The translations under genes and the position numbers were made by a program. Positions 35,111 to 43,077 of a DNA stretch of 53,791 nucleotides are shown here, in pieces. The DNA lies in IMG/VR virus record IMGVR_UViG_3300047173_000045, positions 1 through 53,791 of that record, one strand, 5' to 3'. Position 1 is the stretch's first letter, and the number at the start of each line of letters is the position of its first letter. This stretch comes from a virus. The notes below the pieces were generated by a model. It was not told where the DNA came from. It was given only the letters and a program-made list of their open reading frames with translations, and did no database searches.

Positions 35111-35138
35111 ATAATAGCAAAATACGGGCAATGGTCAA
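35111..35138 (-). promoter_or_regulatory. Strong leftward promoter
   Basis: Minus-strand TTGACC (35138-35133), 16-base spacer, TATTAT (35116-35111) with an extended TGC before it. It follows directly after the terminator at 35140-35189 and faces the long gene block that leads toward the terminase. Probable start of the middle or late transcript. Confidence 0.75.
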
Positions 35139-35139
35139 C

Positions 35140-35189
35140 AAATAAAAAACCCCGGTTGCATGCCGTGAGGCAGAGACAATACCGGGGTT
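35140..35189 (-). terminator. Rho-independent terminator
   Basis: Nine-base stem AACCCCGGT (35148-35156) with ACCGGGGTT (35181-35189), 24-base loop, then on the minus strand TTTTTATTT. It ends the transcript from the primase end of the genome just before the next promoter. The rest of the 330-base gap 35002-35332 shows no gene. Confidence 0.75.
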
Positions 35190-35332
35190 AATTACGGTTG
35201 CTTACGTAAGGATTCGTAGTCATCAAGATACTACCAGCTATTTCCTGCTGTGTCCATACCGCTATAACCGCTTAGAACTTGGTACATACCCCCCCGCCCG
35301 ATTAATCCGCTCGACGTATTCGCGCCGACTGG

Positions 35333-35902
35333 CTAAAACTCAATCTCATCGCCTTTCTCAAAATCAAACGCCGATTTAACCGCTGTCACTTCCGCACCCG
35401 GCCATAACGCTTTCACTTGCGAGTAAATCTTAAGCTTGTCATCCAGCACCCGCGCAATCTCTTCGAGCGTCCACGTTTCGATACCCTCTTTCAGCACCAT
35501 CGCCGCATCAGTGTTATTTTTGACGATACGCACCCGCCTGTTCGTTTCGGGCAGTTGCACCTCCCAGAATACCGGATCGTATGGAACGCACCCAGCGGCC
35601 AATGCTGCGGCCTCCAGCATGGCATAGCCCCGGATTGTTCCCGGCACCAGCTCCTGTAATTGCGGTAAGTCGGAACTGGTAATCGCAGCACACAGTTTGT
35701 CGTATTGTTTAAACCATTTTTGCCGCAACTCATCCGGCACCAATTCATGCAGCCGATCAGCTCCCCATTTTGCTTCATAGGCGATGACAACCTGATCCAG
35801 ATTTCCGATCAGATTTTGTATTTCGATTTCATGCCGCATCATGGTGCCTTGCTCCAGGAATCCTGCCCGGTGTTGGTGAATGAGTTTCCGAAGGTTTTTC
35901 AT
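35333..35902 (-). CDS. Conserved phage protein, unknown
   Basis: 189 residues, helical N-terminus and a mixed C-terminal half (VPYDPVFWEVQLPETNRRVR, ETWTLEEIARVLDDKLKIY). No catalytic motif. Last gene before the terminator at 35140-35189. Possibly replication- or host-takeover-related from its position, but that is only inference. Confidence 0.6.
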   Translation of the reverse strand: MKNLRKLIHQHRAGFLEQGTMMRHEIEIQNLIGNLDQVVIAYEAKWGADRLHELVPDELRQKWFKQYDKLCAAITSSDLPQLQELVPGTIRGYAMLEAAALAAGCVPYDPVFWEVQLPETNRRVRIVKNNTDAAMVLKEGIETWTLEEIARVLDDKLKIYSQVKALWPGAEVTAVKSAFDFEKGDEIEF

Positions 35903-36159
35903 TTTATATTCCTTGGCAAATCACCAATTCTTAAATTCCATGAAGTTATCTTTTTTACTGATCTTCCTGTTTCTTTACAAAGAATATCCCATAATAGTAA
36001 AAATGTTTCTTCTCCATTTTTACAAACATGCGGCTCAAAACCAATGCATGTAGCCTTGATATTTATTTTATCTATTTCCATTCCTATAAAAAATTTAGGA
36101 TCTGGAAGTCTTATAATCGTATTGAAAGGGGTATGAGATTTCTTAGTCATTTCGCTCAT
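35899..36159 (-). CDS. Small protein, unknown
   Basis: 86 residues, beta-rich (TIIRLPDPKFFIGMEIDKIN). ATG at 36159; an internal ATG 9 bases on is equally possible. Overlaps the next gene by 4 bases. AT-richer than its neighbours. Preceded by a promoter and a CTATAG repeat. Confidence 0.5.
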   Translation of the reverse strand: MSEMTKKSHTPFNTIIRLPDPKFFIGMEIDKINIKATCIGFEPHVCKNGEETFLLLWDILCKETGRSVKKITSWNLRIGDLPRNIK

Positions 36160-36177
36160 CTTCCTATAAAGTTGTCA

Positions 36178-36215
36178 CTATAGGGACTATAGAATTAATT
36201 TAAATTCCAAATCAA
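36178..36215 (-). promoter_or_regulatory. Promoter with CTATAG repeat over its -10
   Basis: Minus-strand TTGATT (36215-36210), 18-base spacer, TATAGT (36191-36186). The self-complementary CTATAG occurs twice (36178-36183 and 36187-36192) three bases apart and covers the -10, a likely operator. Confidence 0.5.
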
Positions 36216-36364
36216 GAGAAAAAATAAGAATTTTTAGCTTGACATCCTCGGAATGTAGCGTTAGGCTCCTCCGGAGCCTTTAACGCCCCACATTCCTCGA
36301 ATGCAGGAATGTCCGGCGAATGAATTCTCTCACATTCCTGTTTCATTCGCTCACATTCCTTCAT
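36212..36364 (-). CDS. Possible small Cys-containing protein
   Basis: 50 codons overlapping the primase 3' end by 14 bases (MKECERMKQECERIHSPDIP). It contains four Cys and passes through a strong hairpin. There is no good ribosome site. It may be chance; listed because nothing else fills the stretch. Confidence 0.3.
   Translation of the reverse strand: MKECERMKQECERIHSPDIPAFEECGALKAPEEPNATFRGCQAKNSYFFS
36250..36296. repeat. Long imperfect hairpin behind the primase gene
   Basis: Nested arms GGAATGT / ACATTCC, GCGTT / AACGC and AGGCTCC / GGAGCCT, 19 paired bases around a 3-base loop. The arm ACATTCC recurs three more times up to 36360. No adjacent U run, though T-rich DNA begins about 15-25 bases further on the minus strand. 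May end or stabilise the primase transcript. Confidence 0.55.
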
Positions 36365-38567
36365 TCTCAGTAAGCCAAATATAGATGCCATTGAAATTAA
36401 TCTTGCCATGTTTTTTGAGTGCAACTCGTGCCGATTGAGTAGCAGATTTAATCTGCTGCGCCGATGATTTTTGTTCTGTTGCCATGATCTCTTTATAGCC
36501 CCTTGCCTCCAAAACATCTTTCATTTCATCATAAGAAATACATTTAACAGAAGGCATATCCTTAACAACAGACCGCATCGTTCCGGTGTCATAAATGCCC
36601 TGTACAATCGCATCATAAACAAATTGCTGAATGGCCGTAAGTTTGGCCTTTTTAGCGATCGGGGCTTCAGCAACCGATATAGCCACACAACTAGAAACTT
36701 CTTTGCCGCGATTATTTTCGCCCAAAACTACCCGCTCAAGCTTGAAATAAGACTCTTCCATCATTTCCATTTCCCGCTGCTTAACCACCCGAACACGGCT
36801 AGGGGAATGCTCATCAACACGGCTGATTTCAATTTCAGTATCCACGGCTGCTCGCAAACTAGAGTGCCCTCTAGCGCCCTTTAAATCGTCTTTACCGCTA
36901 TGATGAATGAATGAGATATGAGCGCCTGTGACCGCCCTAATCATATCGGCATTAATAATCATTGTTCCCATGTCTTGCGAACTGTTCTCATCACCGCCAG
37001 AAATAGCCCTAGCTAGGGTATCAATAACAATTAATTTTATATTTCCAATGCGTTGCTGAGCTTCTTTAATCGCATAAATTAAAGACATGATGTCGCCCTG
37101 CGCATCCATGAAATTCAAATTGTTAGGTACCACCACAAGGTTAGGCGCTTGCTCAATGTTGAAATGCTGCATAAAGGCTGAAATCCGGTTATTGGTGCCG
37201 TTGCCGCCTTCTAGGGCCGCATACAGTACGCCGCCGCCTTGAACCTCTCTATCCCGCCATCTGCGACCAAGCGCAATGTGCATGGCAAGATCAAGCATAA
37301 AGAAGGTTTTCCCGCAATTGGAGGCCCCATAAATAACGCTGAATTGATTTTCGGATAAAAGACCCTCGACGAAATCATTGGTGTGCAGAACGGGCTTTAT
37401 ATCAGAGGCATAGAGCAGAGGTAATTTACGTCCCTCAAAAATAATTTTATCATCAATGAAAGTATTATTTTCAGAAATGAAATTATTATTTGTTTCATCC
37501 AATATTTCGTCCGATTTATCCGATCTTTTATCTGTAAATTCTTCTTCAAAAACTTCGCCGGTTTCAGTATCAAATTCATCGATAGGCGTTTTTGGGCGTT
37601 TTTGGGCGATTTCAGGCGATGCTGATTTACTTGCATTATTAATCGCATTTAATGCAACTCGATTATTGTTGACAGGACGCCAGCCACCTTGTTTGGCGAA
37701 ATGAACCACCGTGCCAATCGTTACTCCTGAATTGCGGAAACTATTCCATTTATGGCCGGGTTCATTCGCAACGTATTTTGAGCCTTTCTTTGACCAGTCA
37801 TCCCACATGCTAAGCGGCATGCCGTAATCTTTAAGGGCCATGCCTACTTGATACCAATCGTCATAGCAGCTATCAGGATTAATATAGCCAAGCATTTCTT
37901 GAATATCAGAGGCACTAAAGTTTTCAGCGATATGTAGGCGCGTTTTAAATTCGGACACATCCCTAGTTATATTTAAGGGTGTTCTGTCCGGTTTATTATC
38001 ACGGGTTACGGCTTCGATTAACCAATCTGGTGCCTGTGCGATTGGCATGAGTGGATGCCACCATTCATATTTACGACCGCTAGAATGGGTTGATCCAGCC
38101 CCCACAACCTGATTTCCGTCGCCGCGAATATCCACCTTTGGCGCTATTTTATTAGAATTTCCTGATACACGCTTACCGGGATGAATAAAAAATAAATGCC
38201 TGCCATTGCCACTAATGGCCGTGAGAGTTTCGGGTAGTTTGCCATGCACAAGTTGCAATTCTTCTAATGATTTCTCACCTTCGGCCCCATCAATATCAAC
38301 AATAAAAATCCCGCTTTCAGCCCCGGTGGCTATGCCGTAATTATATGCATCGCTCAACCCTGCAAATAATTGCTGTATCTTTTCAGGATCTTTTGTGGCG
38401 CGTTTTTGCCACTCATTGCCCACAGGGTGCTTGCCGGGACTTTTGCAATCTTTATTGCCGCAAGTGCAAATGCCGAATTCTAACACACCATTAACAGGTA
38501 TGACGTTAAAGCCATATATTTTGGCTGTAGAAAGTGCATTTTTAAGCGGTAAAATTATTTCTGACAT
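36351..38567 (-). CDS. Prim-Pol primase / AAA+ helicase fusion
   Basis: 738 residues from the ATG at 38567 (AAGGA 10 bases upstream); a longer frame would overlap the divergent regulator. Domain 1: archaeo-eukaryotic Prim-Pol with CTCGNKDCKSPGKHP (34-48), the catalytic FIVDIDG (D91, D93) and SGNGRHLFF. Domain 2: a PriCT-type linker (SCYDDWYQVGMALKDYG, KWNSFRNSGVTIGTVVHFA). Domain 3: RepA-type AAA ATPase with Walker A GASNCGKT (near 411) and Walker B KLIVIDTLARA (near 511), then SFIHHSGKDDLKGARGHSSL. Starts phage DNA replication in place of a separate primase and helicase. Confidence 0.88.
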   Translation of the reverse strand: MSEIILPLKNALSTAKIYGFNVIPVNGVLEFGICTCGNKDCKSPGKHPVGNEWQKRATKDPEKIQQLFAGLSDAYNYGIATGAESGIFIVDIDGAEGEKSLEELQLVHGKLPETLTAISGNGRHLFFIHPGKRVSGNSNKIAPKVDIRGDGNQVVGAGSTHSSGRKYEWWHPLMPIAQAPDWLIEAVTRDNKPDRTPLNITRDVSEFKTRLHIAENFSASDIQEMLGYINPDSCYDDWYQVGMALKDYGMPLSMWDDWSKKGSKYVANEPGHKWNSFRNSGVTIGTVVHFAKQGGWRPVNNNRVALNAINNASKSASPEIAQKRPKTPIDEFDTETGEVFEEEFTDKRSDKSDEILDETNNNFISENNTFIDDKIIFEGRKLPLLYASDIKPVLHTNDFVEGLLSENQFSVIYGASNCGKTFFMLDLAMHIALGRRWRDREVQGGGVLYAALEGGNGTNNRISAFMQHFNIEQAPNLVVVPNNLNFMDAQGDIMSLIYAIKEAQQRIGNIKLIVIDTLARAISGGDENSSQDMGTMIINADMIRAVTGAHISFIHHSGKDDLKGARGHSSLRAAVDTEIEISRVDEHSPSRVRVVKQREMEMMEESYFKLERVVLGENNRGKEVSSCVAISVAEAPIAKKAKLTAIQQFVYDAIVQGIYDTGTMRSVVKDMPSVKCISYDEMKDVLEARGYKEIMATEQKSSAQQIKSATQSARVALKKHGKINFNGIYIWLTENEGM

Positions 38568-38583
38568 TTTTATTTTTTCCTTG

Positions 38584-38640
38584 TTGACAGACACTAGCCT
38601 ATGTATTAGTTCTTGTTGTGTCAACGTACAAAATTTGTAC
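38584..38640. promoter_or_regulatory. Divergent control region with operator palindrome
   Basis: TTGACA occurs on both strands: plus 38584-38589 with weak -10 TAGTTC (38607-38612), minus 38624-38619 with weak -10 TAGGCT (38601-38596), each with a 17-base spacer, so the two promoters overlap face to face. Next to them is the palindrome GTACAAA-a-TTTGTAC (38626-38640), directly before the ribosome site of the ribbon-helix-helix gene. This looks like the switch between the leftward and rightward arms. Confidence 0.65.
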
Positions 38641-38649
38641 AAGGGAAAA

Positions 38650-38805
38650 ATGTCGAAAGAAAATAAAAATCTTATTTTGCACGTTCCTTTAAACAATAAG
38701 GAGCGAAAGGATTTTGCGAGTGCCTTTAAGCATAGCGGATTTCGCACTTATACAGAATTTGTCAGGTTTCTTATCAATCAATACAAATCGGCGGTGATGA
38801 AATGA
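38650..38805 (+). CDS. Ribbon-helix-helix regulator
   Basis: 51 residues. NLILHVPLNNKERKDFASAF then SGFRTYTEFVRFLINQYK has the beta-strand, helix, helix plan of Arc/MetJ-type repressors. AAGGG lies 5 bases before the ATG. It is the first rightward gene and probably binds the adjacent palindrome, controlling its own promoter and perhaps the primase promoter. Overlaps the next gene by 4 bases. Confidence 0.7.
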   Translation: MSKENKNLILHVPLNNKERKDFASAFKHSGFRTYTEFVRFLINQYKSAVMK

Positions 38806-38990
38806 GTGAAAGATATATTGTGGAATTTGATAAATTTATTTCAGGTTATCTCTACGGAAAATTTAACAGCGATAAAAAGCAAATAGAAGTTTGGATTGAA
38901 GAGATCGTGATTAAAAAAATGAGAGAGCTTTGGGCAGAAGATGTAGCAAATTCAAAGGATTTTTATTATGAATGGATGGGAAAAACATAG
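38802..38990 (+). CDS. Small protein, unknown
   Basis: 62 residues, charged (YIVEFDKFISGYLYGKFNSD). ATGA-coupled to the regulator and overlapping the nuclease gene by 23 bases. No family recognised. Confidence 0.55.
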   Translation: MSERYIVEFDKFISGYLYGKFNSDKKQIEVWIEEIVIKKMRELWAEDVANSKDFYYEWMGKT

Positions 38991-39735
38991 CCTTGACCAT
39001 AGTAGCGCTAGCGCCATCAACATGTGGTGCGGCGCACCCGATGCATGGGTGGCAAAGTACCTATTGAAAAAACAATTCTCATTCAGCTTAGCCGCCCGCG
39101 CCGGAACGATTGTTGAGGAAGCTGTTGTTAATGTTCTGGCGCGTGGCTGGACACTTGATGCGGCGATTGCCGAGGCACAAGCGCAGTTCAATAAAGCTTC
39201 AGCATTTGGCGCGTCTGATGCTGACCGTAAACGTGGCGAGGCTGTTCCGGGGATGATAACGTTATTGGTTGAGGAATTAAAGCAATACGGTGAGCCAACT
39301 TTTGACGCCGATTTGTTTAAAGAACATAAGCAAAAGAAGATCGAATTAATGTGTCGTGGCGATGGATGGGATATGCCGATACACGGATATTTAGACCTTT
39401 TTTATCCTCAACACGGATTGGTAATAGATATTAAAAGCACCATGCGCTTGCCGTCCGAAATGTCCGATGAACATTTGCGACAGGGTGCAATTTATCGTGC
39501 TGCGATGGGAAACTGTGGCATGAAATTTATCTATGCAAGTGGTAAAAATATCAAGGTGTATGAAGTTACTGATCATATTCCAATTCTGGCCGAGATTAAA
39601 ACGATACTAAGCCGGCAGGAAAGATTTTTACGACTTGGTGATGCGGCGTTGTTGCAATCAATCGTGCCGCTTAATTGTAATTCTTATTACTGGTCGGAGG
39701 ATGCTGATACCCGCAAAGAAATTTACGGCATCTAG
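38968..39735 (+). CDS. PD-(D/E)XK nuclease (RecB/Cas4-like)
   Basis: 255 residues. SASAINMWCGAPDAWVAKYL at the N-terminus and the core HGYLDLFYPQHGLVIDIKST give the nuclease signature: Asp143, then Asp154-x-Lys156; HLRQGAIYRAA supplies the following QxxxY-like motif (Q-G-A-I-Y). AAAGGA is 8 bases before the ATG. Likely a single-strand or end-processing exonuclease of phage recombination, working with the possible ssDNA-binding protein downstream. No iron-sulfur cysteine cluster is evident. Confidence 0.8.
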   Translation: MNGWEKHSLDHSSASAINMWCGAPDAWVAKYLLKKQFSFSLAARAGTIVEEAVVNVLARGWTLDAAIAEAQAQFNKASAFGASDADRKRGEAVPGMITLLVEELKQYGEPTFDADLFKEHKQKKIELMCRGDGWDMPIHGYLDLFYPQHGLVIDIKSTMRLPSEMSDEHLRQGAIYRAAMGNCGMKFIYASGKNIKVYEVTDHIPILAEIKTILSRQERFLRLGDAALLQSIVPLNCNSYYWSEDADTRKEIYGI

Positions 39736-39801
39736 CCGTTAATCGGTCGCCTGACCGTCTCAGGCATAACGCTAAACGCTAACGAGAAAAGGAAACGCAC
39801 A

Positions 39802-40425
39802 ATGCTAAATATCGGATCAAAGGGTACGGGATCATACGATCCATACGTGAAATACAACGCAAAAGCTGGTAAATGGACAATGAAGGGGCCGGACGGAACG
39901 GAACCTGAAATTCAAAATCCAATCTTTGTTGCGGATTTTGCTAACGTAAAAACCGGCTGGATCAATTTGTTGCCAGGTCAGCCCCCTGATCGTGTTTGGG
40001 ATGAAAGCCTGACTAATCAAGCGGCTCGTCCAACTGAGAAACACAAGCGCGGCTTTATTCTTCGCTTGTATAGCAAAGCTAGCTTCGGTGGTGTTGTTGA
40101 GCTTAGTTCAAGTTCTATGCACCTGTGTGCGGCAATCAATGATTTGTATACTCAGTACGAAGCAGCGAAAGCTAATCACCCAGGACAGTTGCCGGTGGTA
40201 AAATTTACCGGAGCTACCGCTTCCAAGGACAAGATGGGCACGAACTACAAGCCCAATTTCGTCATCGAAAAATGGGTTCCGCGCCCGACTGAACTAGATG
40301 CTGGCGCATCCAATGTTGTTCCTTTGCAGCAACATGCGGCTACACACGCCATCGCCACAGCTACCCCGCAACAGGTCGCCGCAACAATCGCAGCACCTGC
40401 GGCACAAGCTGTTTCGGAGTTCTAG
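39802..40425 (+). CDS. Possible single-strand DNA-binding protein
   Basis: 207 residues. A beta-rich body (SYDPYVKYNAKAGKWTMKGP, KTGWINLLPGQPPDRVWD) and a disordered Ala/Gln/Thr-rich tail ending AVSEF. Phage proteins of this shape sit next to recombination nucleases and are often ssDNA-binding; the short tail with a terminal Phe is compatible. The OB fold is not proven from sequence. The following terminator ends the first early transcript. Confidence 0.5.
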   Translation: MLNIGSKGTGSYDPYVKYNAKAGKWTMKGPDGTEPEIQNPIFVADFANVKTGWINLLPGQPPDRVWDESLTNQAARPTEKHKRGFILRLYSKASFGGVVELSSSSMHLCAAINDLYTQYEAAKANHPGQLPVVKFTGATASKDKMGTNYKPNFVIEKWVPRPTELDAGASNVVPLQQHAATHAIATATPQQVAATIAAPAAQAVSEF

Positions 40426-40434
40426 TCTTAATCG

Positions 40435-40466
40435 CCGGAGGGTTGTGTCGGCCCTCCGGTTTTTAT
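40435..40466 (+). terminator. Rho-independent terminator
   Basis: Perfect 8-base stem CCGGAGGG / CCCTCCGG (40435-40442 and 40452-40459), 9-base loop, then TTTTTAT. Ends the transcript of the first four rightward genes, or attenuates it before the next block. Confidence 0.85.
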
Positions 40467-40478
40467 AGGGAGATGGTG

Positions 40479-40673
40479 ATGAGAAAAGAGCAATATATTG
40501 TAGAAATTGAGCGCCCGGAAGGTGTTTCTGTGGCGGAAATGAAAGAATATATCAGGGATGCGGTGGGCGCTTGGAAAGGTGGCATGCATCCTGAAGATGC
40601 TATTTTTTATTTAGATCATGATAGCATTAAGGTTAAAAAGTTTAACGGGGGTGTCTCTCTTGAACAGGACTAA
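40479..40673 (+). CDS. Small protein, unknown
   Basis: 64 residues from the ATG at 40479 (MRKEQYIVEIERPEGVSVAE), with GGGAG 6 bases upstream. The frame extends further up through the terminator, but that part is unlikely to be translated. Alpha-beta composition. Function unknown. Confidence 0.6.
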   Translation: MRKEQYIVEIERPEGVSVAEMKEYIRDAVGAWKGGMHPEDAIFYLDHDSIKVKKFNGGVSLEQD

Positions 40674-40739
40674 TGTGCAATGCACGGGCGTAGGCGCTAA
40701 GCAGCCTGCGGCCCCCACCAAAGGTACGGAGAGATGATG

Positions 40740-40928
40740 ATGGAACAAGTTGTACATCTTAAAAAGACAAAACCTGAGTTTGAGGGCAAAGTAAAAATTG
40801 CTGTTTATATGAAGCCAAAAAGTTTGGATATGCTTAAGCGCATGGCTGAAAAAAGCGGATTGCCAATTTATAAAGAATGCCTGGAGCTAATGAATGATGG
40901 CCTTAAATATAGGAAAAACAAACAATGA
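40740..40928 (+). CDS. Possible ribbon-helix-helix protein
   Basis: 62 residues from the third of three consecutive ATGs (best spaced from GGAGAG). KVKIAVYMKPKSLDMLKRMA then EKSGLPIYKECLELMNDGL resembles a short ribbon-helix-helix protein. Coupled by ATGA to the resolvase gene. May regulate the early block. Confidence 0.5.
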   Translation: MEQVVHLKKTKPEFEGKVKIAVYMKPKSLDMLKRMAEKSGLPIYKECLELMNDGLKYRKNKQ

Positions 40929-41392
40929 AAACCATTCTCGGCATCGATATCGGCATGTCTGGCGCTCTCGCATTTTATGACGGGGCGGAGTTGATTATTT
41001 ATGATATGCCGGTATTCGAGCGTAATAAAACAAAACGCCTAGATTGCAATGCTATAAAAAACATTCTAACAAACCTACATTTCGATCATGCCTATATTGA
41101 GCAGGTTAATGCTTTTGGCATGGGTGTGTCGTCTGCTTATAATTTTGGGTGGAGTTGCGGTGTAATGGAAATGGCGGTCGCTAGTGTTGGTAAACCATTT
41201 ACCTACGTAACCCCGCAAACGTGGAAAAAAGCCATGCAATGCCCCAAGGACAAAGATGCAGCAAGAATGCGGGCGACGCAATTATTCCCAAATGAGGCGC
41301 ACCAGTGGTCGCTAAAAAAACATGATGGAAGGGCAGAAGCATCATTGATTTGTTGTTTTGGCCGTGCTAAATTGGGGTATGATAGTTTATAA
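40925..41392 (+). CDS. RuvC-like Holliday junction resolvase
   Basis: 155 residues. RuvC/RNase H motifs: GIDIGMSGALA with Asp8, HAYIEQVNAFG with Glu59, the TPQTWKKAM segment, and KKHDGRAEAS with Asp134 (and Glu138). Length matches the short phage members. Resolves branched DNA before packaging. The 3' end overlaps the GIY-YIG gene by 14 bases. Confidence 0.88.
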   Translation: MKTILGIDIGMSGALAFYDGAELIIYDMPVFERNKTKRLDCNAIKNILTNLHFDHAYIEQVNAFGMGVSSAYNFGWSCGVMEMAVASVGKPFTYVTPQTWKKAMQCPKDKDAARMRATQLFPNEAHQWSLKKHDGRAEASLICCFGRAKLGYDSL

Positions 41393-42128
41393 AATAACAA
41401 ATATCCTTAACAAGAAGGGATATGTCGGAATAACAAAAAATTCCCTCGATTGGCGTTGGAAAAAACATCTTGATAGTCTATCAAGAGGGCATGATCAATT
41501 TCTGTACCGGGCTATAAGAAAATATGGAATAGATAATTTTAAAATAAAGAAAATTTCTTCGGCATCTTCAATTGAAGAATTAAATCTTTTGGAGAAGCTC
41601 TACATAAAAAAATATAAAACATACTTTAAACATCATGGATATAACATGACTTTAGGCGGAGATTTATCTGGGTATTGCCCATCAGAAAAAACAAGGAAAA
41701 AATTATCTAAAGCTGCAACCGGAAAAGTGCAATCACAACAAACTAGAGATAAAAGAAGTAAGAGTATAAAAAAGTCCTGGCAAAATAAAGAGATTAGAAA
41801 AAAAAGAATAGAAGCAATGACAATTGCTCAGAATGATCCGGAAAATAAAAGAAAGGCGTCTAAAACGAAAAGAAGGATTTGGAAAAATCCAATATTAATA
41901 GAGAAACATTCTTTTATTATGAAAGCGGTTAGGGCGAGACCAGAGGTTAAAGAAAAATACAAAAAAACACATTGCTTAAGGGGGCATAAATTATCAGGTA
42001 AAAATTTACGAATAAATAAGCAGGGGAGAAAATCTTGCAAAACATGCACGAGAATTAAAAAAATAGAATGGAGATCAAATAATAGAGAAAAAGAAAACGA
42101 ACAGCAAAAACGGAGAAGAAAAAAATAA
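41379..42128 (+). CDS. GIY-YIG homing endonuclease with NUMOD-like repeats
   Basis: 249 residues from ATG 41379 (MIVYKITNILNKKGYVGITK: the GIY-YIG pair). The WRWKKHLDSLSRG segment and LNLLEKLYIKKY (catalytic-type Glu) complete the module. GYCPSEKTRKKLSKAATGK is a NUMOD3-type DNA-binding motif; the C-terminal CLRGHKLSG...CKTCTRIKK is a probable zinc-binding unit. Strongly AT- and Lys-rich, unlike its neighbours, as for an acquired homing gene. It overlaps the resolvase end. Confidence 0.88.
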   Translation: MIVYKITNILNKKGYVGITKNSLDWRWKKHLDSLSRGHDQFLYRAIRKYGIDNFKIKKISSASSIEELNLLEKLYIKKYKTYFKHHGYNMTLGGDLSGYCPSEKTRKKLSKAATGKVQSQQTRDKRSKSIKKSWQNKEIRKKRIEAMTIAQNDPENKRKASKTKRRIWKNPILIEKHSFIMKAVRARPEVKEKYKKTHCLRGHKLSGKNLRINKQGRKSCKTCTRIKKIEWRSNNREKENEQQKRRRKK

Positions 42129-42211
42129 TACTAAACACCCAAAATAAAGCATTGACACGTTTCCGCGCAATAAAATTACCAAACAACGCAACTTTATTTC
42201 ACTCTTCCCCC

Positions 42212-42240
42212 TTGCCTATGCCCTGATAGAAGGGCATACT
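42212..42240 (+). promoter_or_regulatory. Early promoter with embedded hairpin
   Basis: TTGCCT (42212-42217), 17-base spacer, CATACT (42235-42240). The spacer is part of an 8-base inverted repeat TATGCCCT / AGGGCATA. It resembles the promoter at 45467-45495 over the spacer (ATGCCCT...AAGG). Upstream, a TTGACA at 42152-42157 lacks a good -10. Confidence 0.55.
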
Positions 42241-42261
42241 TAAATCATGGAGGACGCAATC

Positions 42262-42504
42262 ATGCAGTATCAATACCACGCAGTAATCGACAATTTAGAC
42301 ACGAACACCCGGATTTATGCGGTCTTTAACAATTATGAAGACACGATGAAATTCTTTGACGAGCGCCAGATACCGGACAGCAAGCGTTCATGGGGTGCCG
42401 AGATGGGCAACCACCCGGTTGGTGCGGAAGTGTTCAAGGTGGACTTTCAGCGGCATTTGGATCAATTCGCCGCCGAGTGTGCGGCGTATGGAACGACGGA
42501 GTAG
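42262..42504 (+). CDS. Small protein, unknown
   Basis: 80 residues from the ATG at 42262 (MQYQYHAVIDNLDTNTRIYA), with GGAGG 8 bases upstream. Alpha-beta. First gene of the small-gene block after the homing endonuclease. Function unknown. Confidence 0.6.
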   Translation: MQYQYHAVIDNLDTNTRIYAVFNNYEDTMKFFDERQIPDSKRSWGAEMGNHPVGAEVFKVDFQRHLDQFAAECAAYGTTE

Positions 42505-42507
42505 AAA

Positions 42508-42738
42508 ATGACACAATATAGAATTGTTGAGCGTGAAAATGGTTTCTTTGAAATACAAGCCAAAGATTTCTTTTTTACATGGTGGCGTAAATTTGGTTTT
42601 ACGGGAGCGTATTATTCTTCATTAAATCAAGCAAAGATAAGTCTTGCAGATTTTACTAAAGGAAATTCTCCGATTAAGAAAGTTCATTGCGGAGTGCGAA
42701 TTTCTGGGGACGACGGAGTAAGCCATGATAACAATTAA
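42508..42738 (+). CDS. Small protein, unknown
   Basis: 76 residues (MTQYRIVERENGFFEIQAKD). The strand-rich start with YRIVER...FEIQ is common in short phage proteins. Overlaps the next gene by 14 bases. Confidence 0.55.
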   Translation: MTQYRIVERENGFFEIQAKDFFFTWWRKFGFTGAYYSSLNQAKISLADFTKGNSPIKKVHCGVRISGDDGVSHDNN

Positions 42739-42907
42739 GCCAGTATACGTTAATGATCCGGCGTTGGTTGGAGCCCTACAAGAATGTGCCGAATACTTTG
42801 AGGGCCGCGCTGACGCAGACTGCGACCAGGATGGGTTTATTCCGAATAAGGAAATGGGGATGCTGCAACTTGTTGAGGAAGCGTTAAAAAAAGCCGGTGC
42901 GCTATGA
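42725..42907 (+). CDS. Small helical protein, unknown
   Basis: 60 residues, helical and acidic (ALVGALQECAEYFEGRADAD). ATGA-coupled to the next gene. Function unknown. Confidence 0.5.
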   Translation: MITIKPVYVNDPALVGALQECAEYFEGRADADCDQDGFIPNKEMGMLQLVEEALKKAGAL

Positions 42908-43077
42908 GCATGGATAGATGCGCCCTCTGCGAACGCTTCGTAGACACCGACGAAGACGGCGATGCCTATGTCGAAGGCGGTGAGTTCGGCCATACTTGCG
43001 TGTGCGAGGCTTGCCGGGAGGAGCATATGGATGAGGATGGGAATTTAACGATTAAGTTTAAGGAAAAAGTAACATGA
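42904..43077 (+). CDS. Small zinc-ribbon protein
   Basis: 57 residues. RCALCERFVDTDEDGDAYVE then TCVCEACREE gives a likely Cys4 zinc site (C-x2-C and C-x-C-x2-C). Very acidic. Coupled by ATGA at both ends. Function unknown. Confidence 0.6.
   Translation: MSMDRCALCERFVDTDEDGDAYVEGGEFGHTCVCEACREEHMDEDGNLTIKFKEKVT

Noticed and set aside
35002-35332. Possible tRNA or RNA gene in the gap
   Set aside because: The only stable structure is the terminator with its long loop; no cloverleaf arms or CCA-type acceptor stem could be built.
36351-38747. Longer primase start at 38747
   Set aside because: It would overlap the divergent regulator gene and promoters; the ATG at 38567 has a ribosome site and begins at the Prim-Pol domain.
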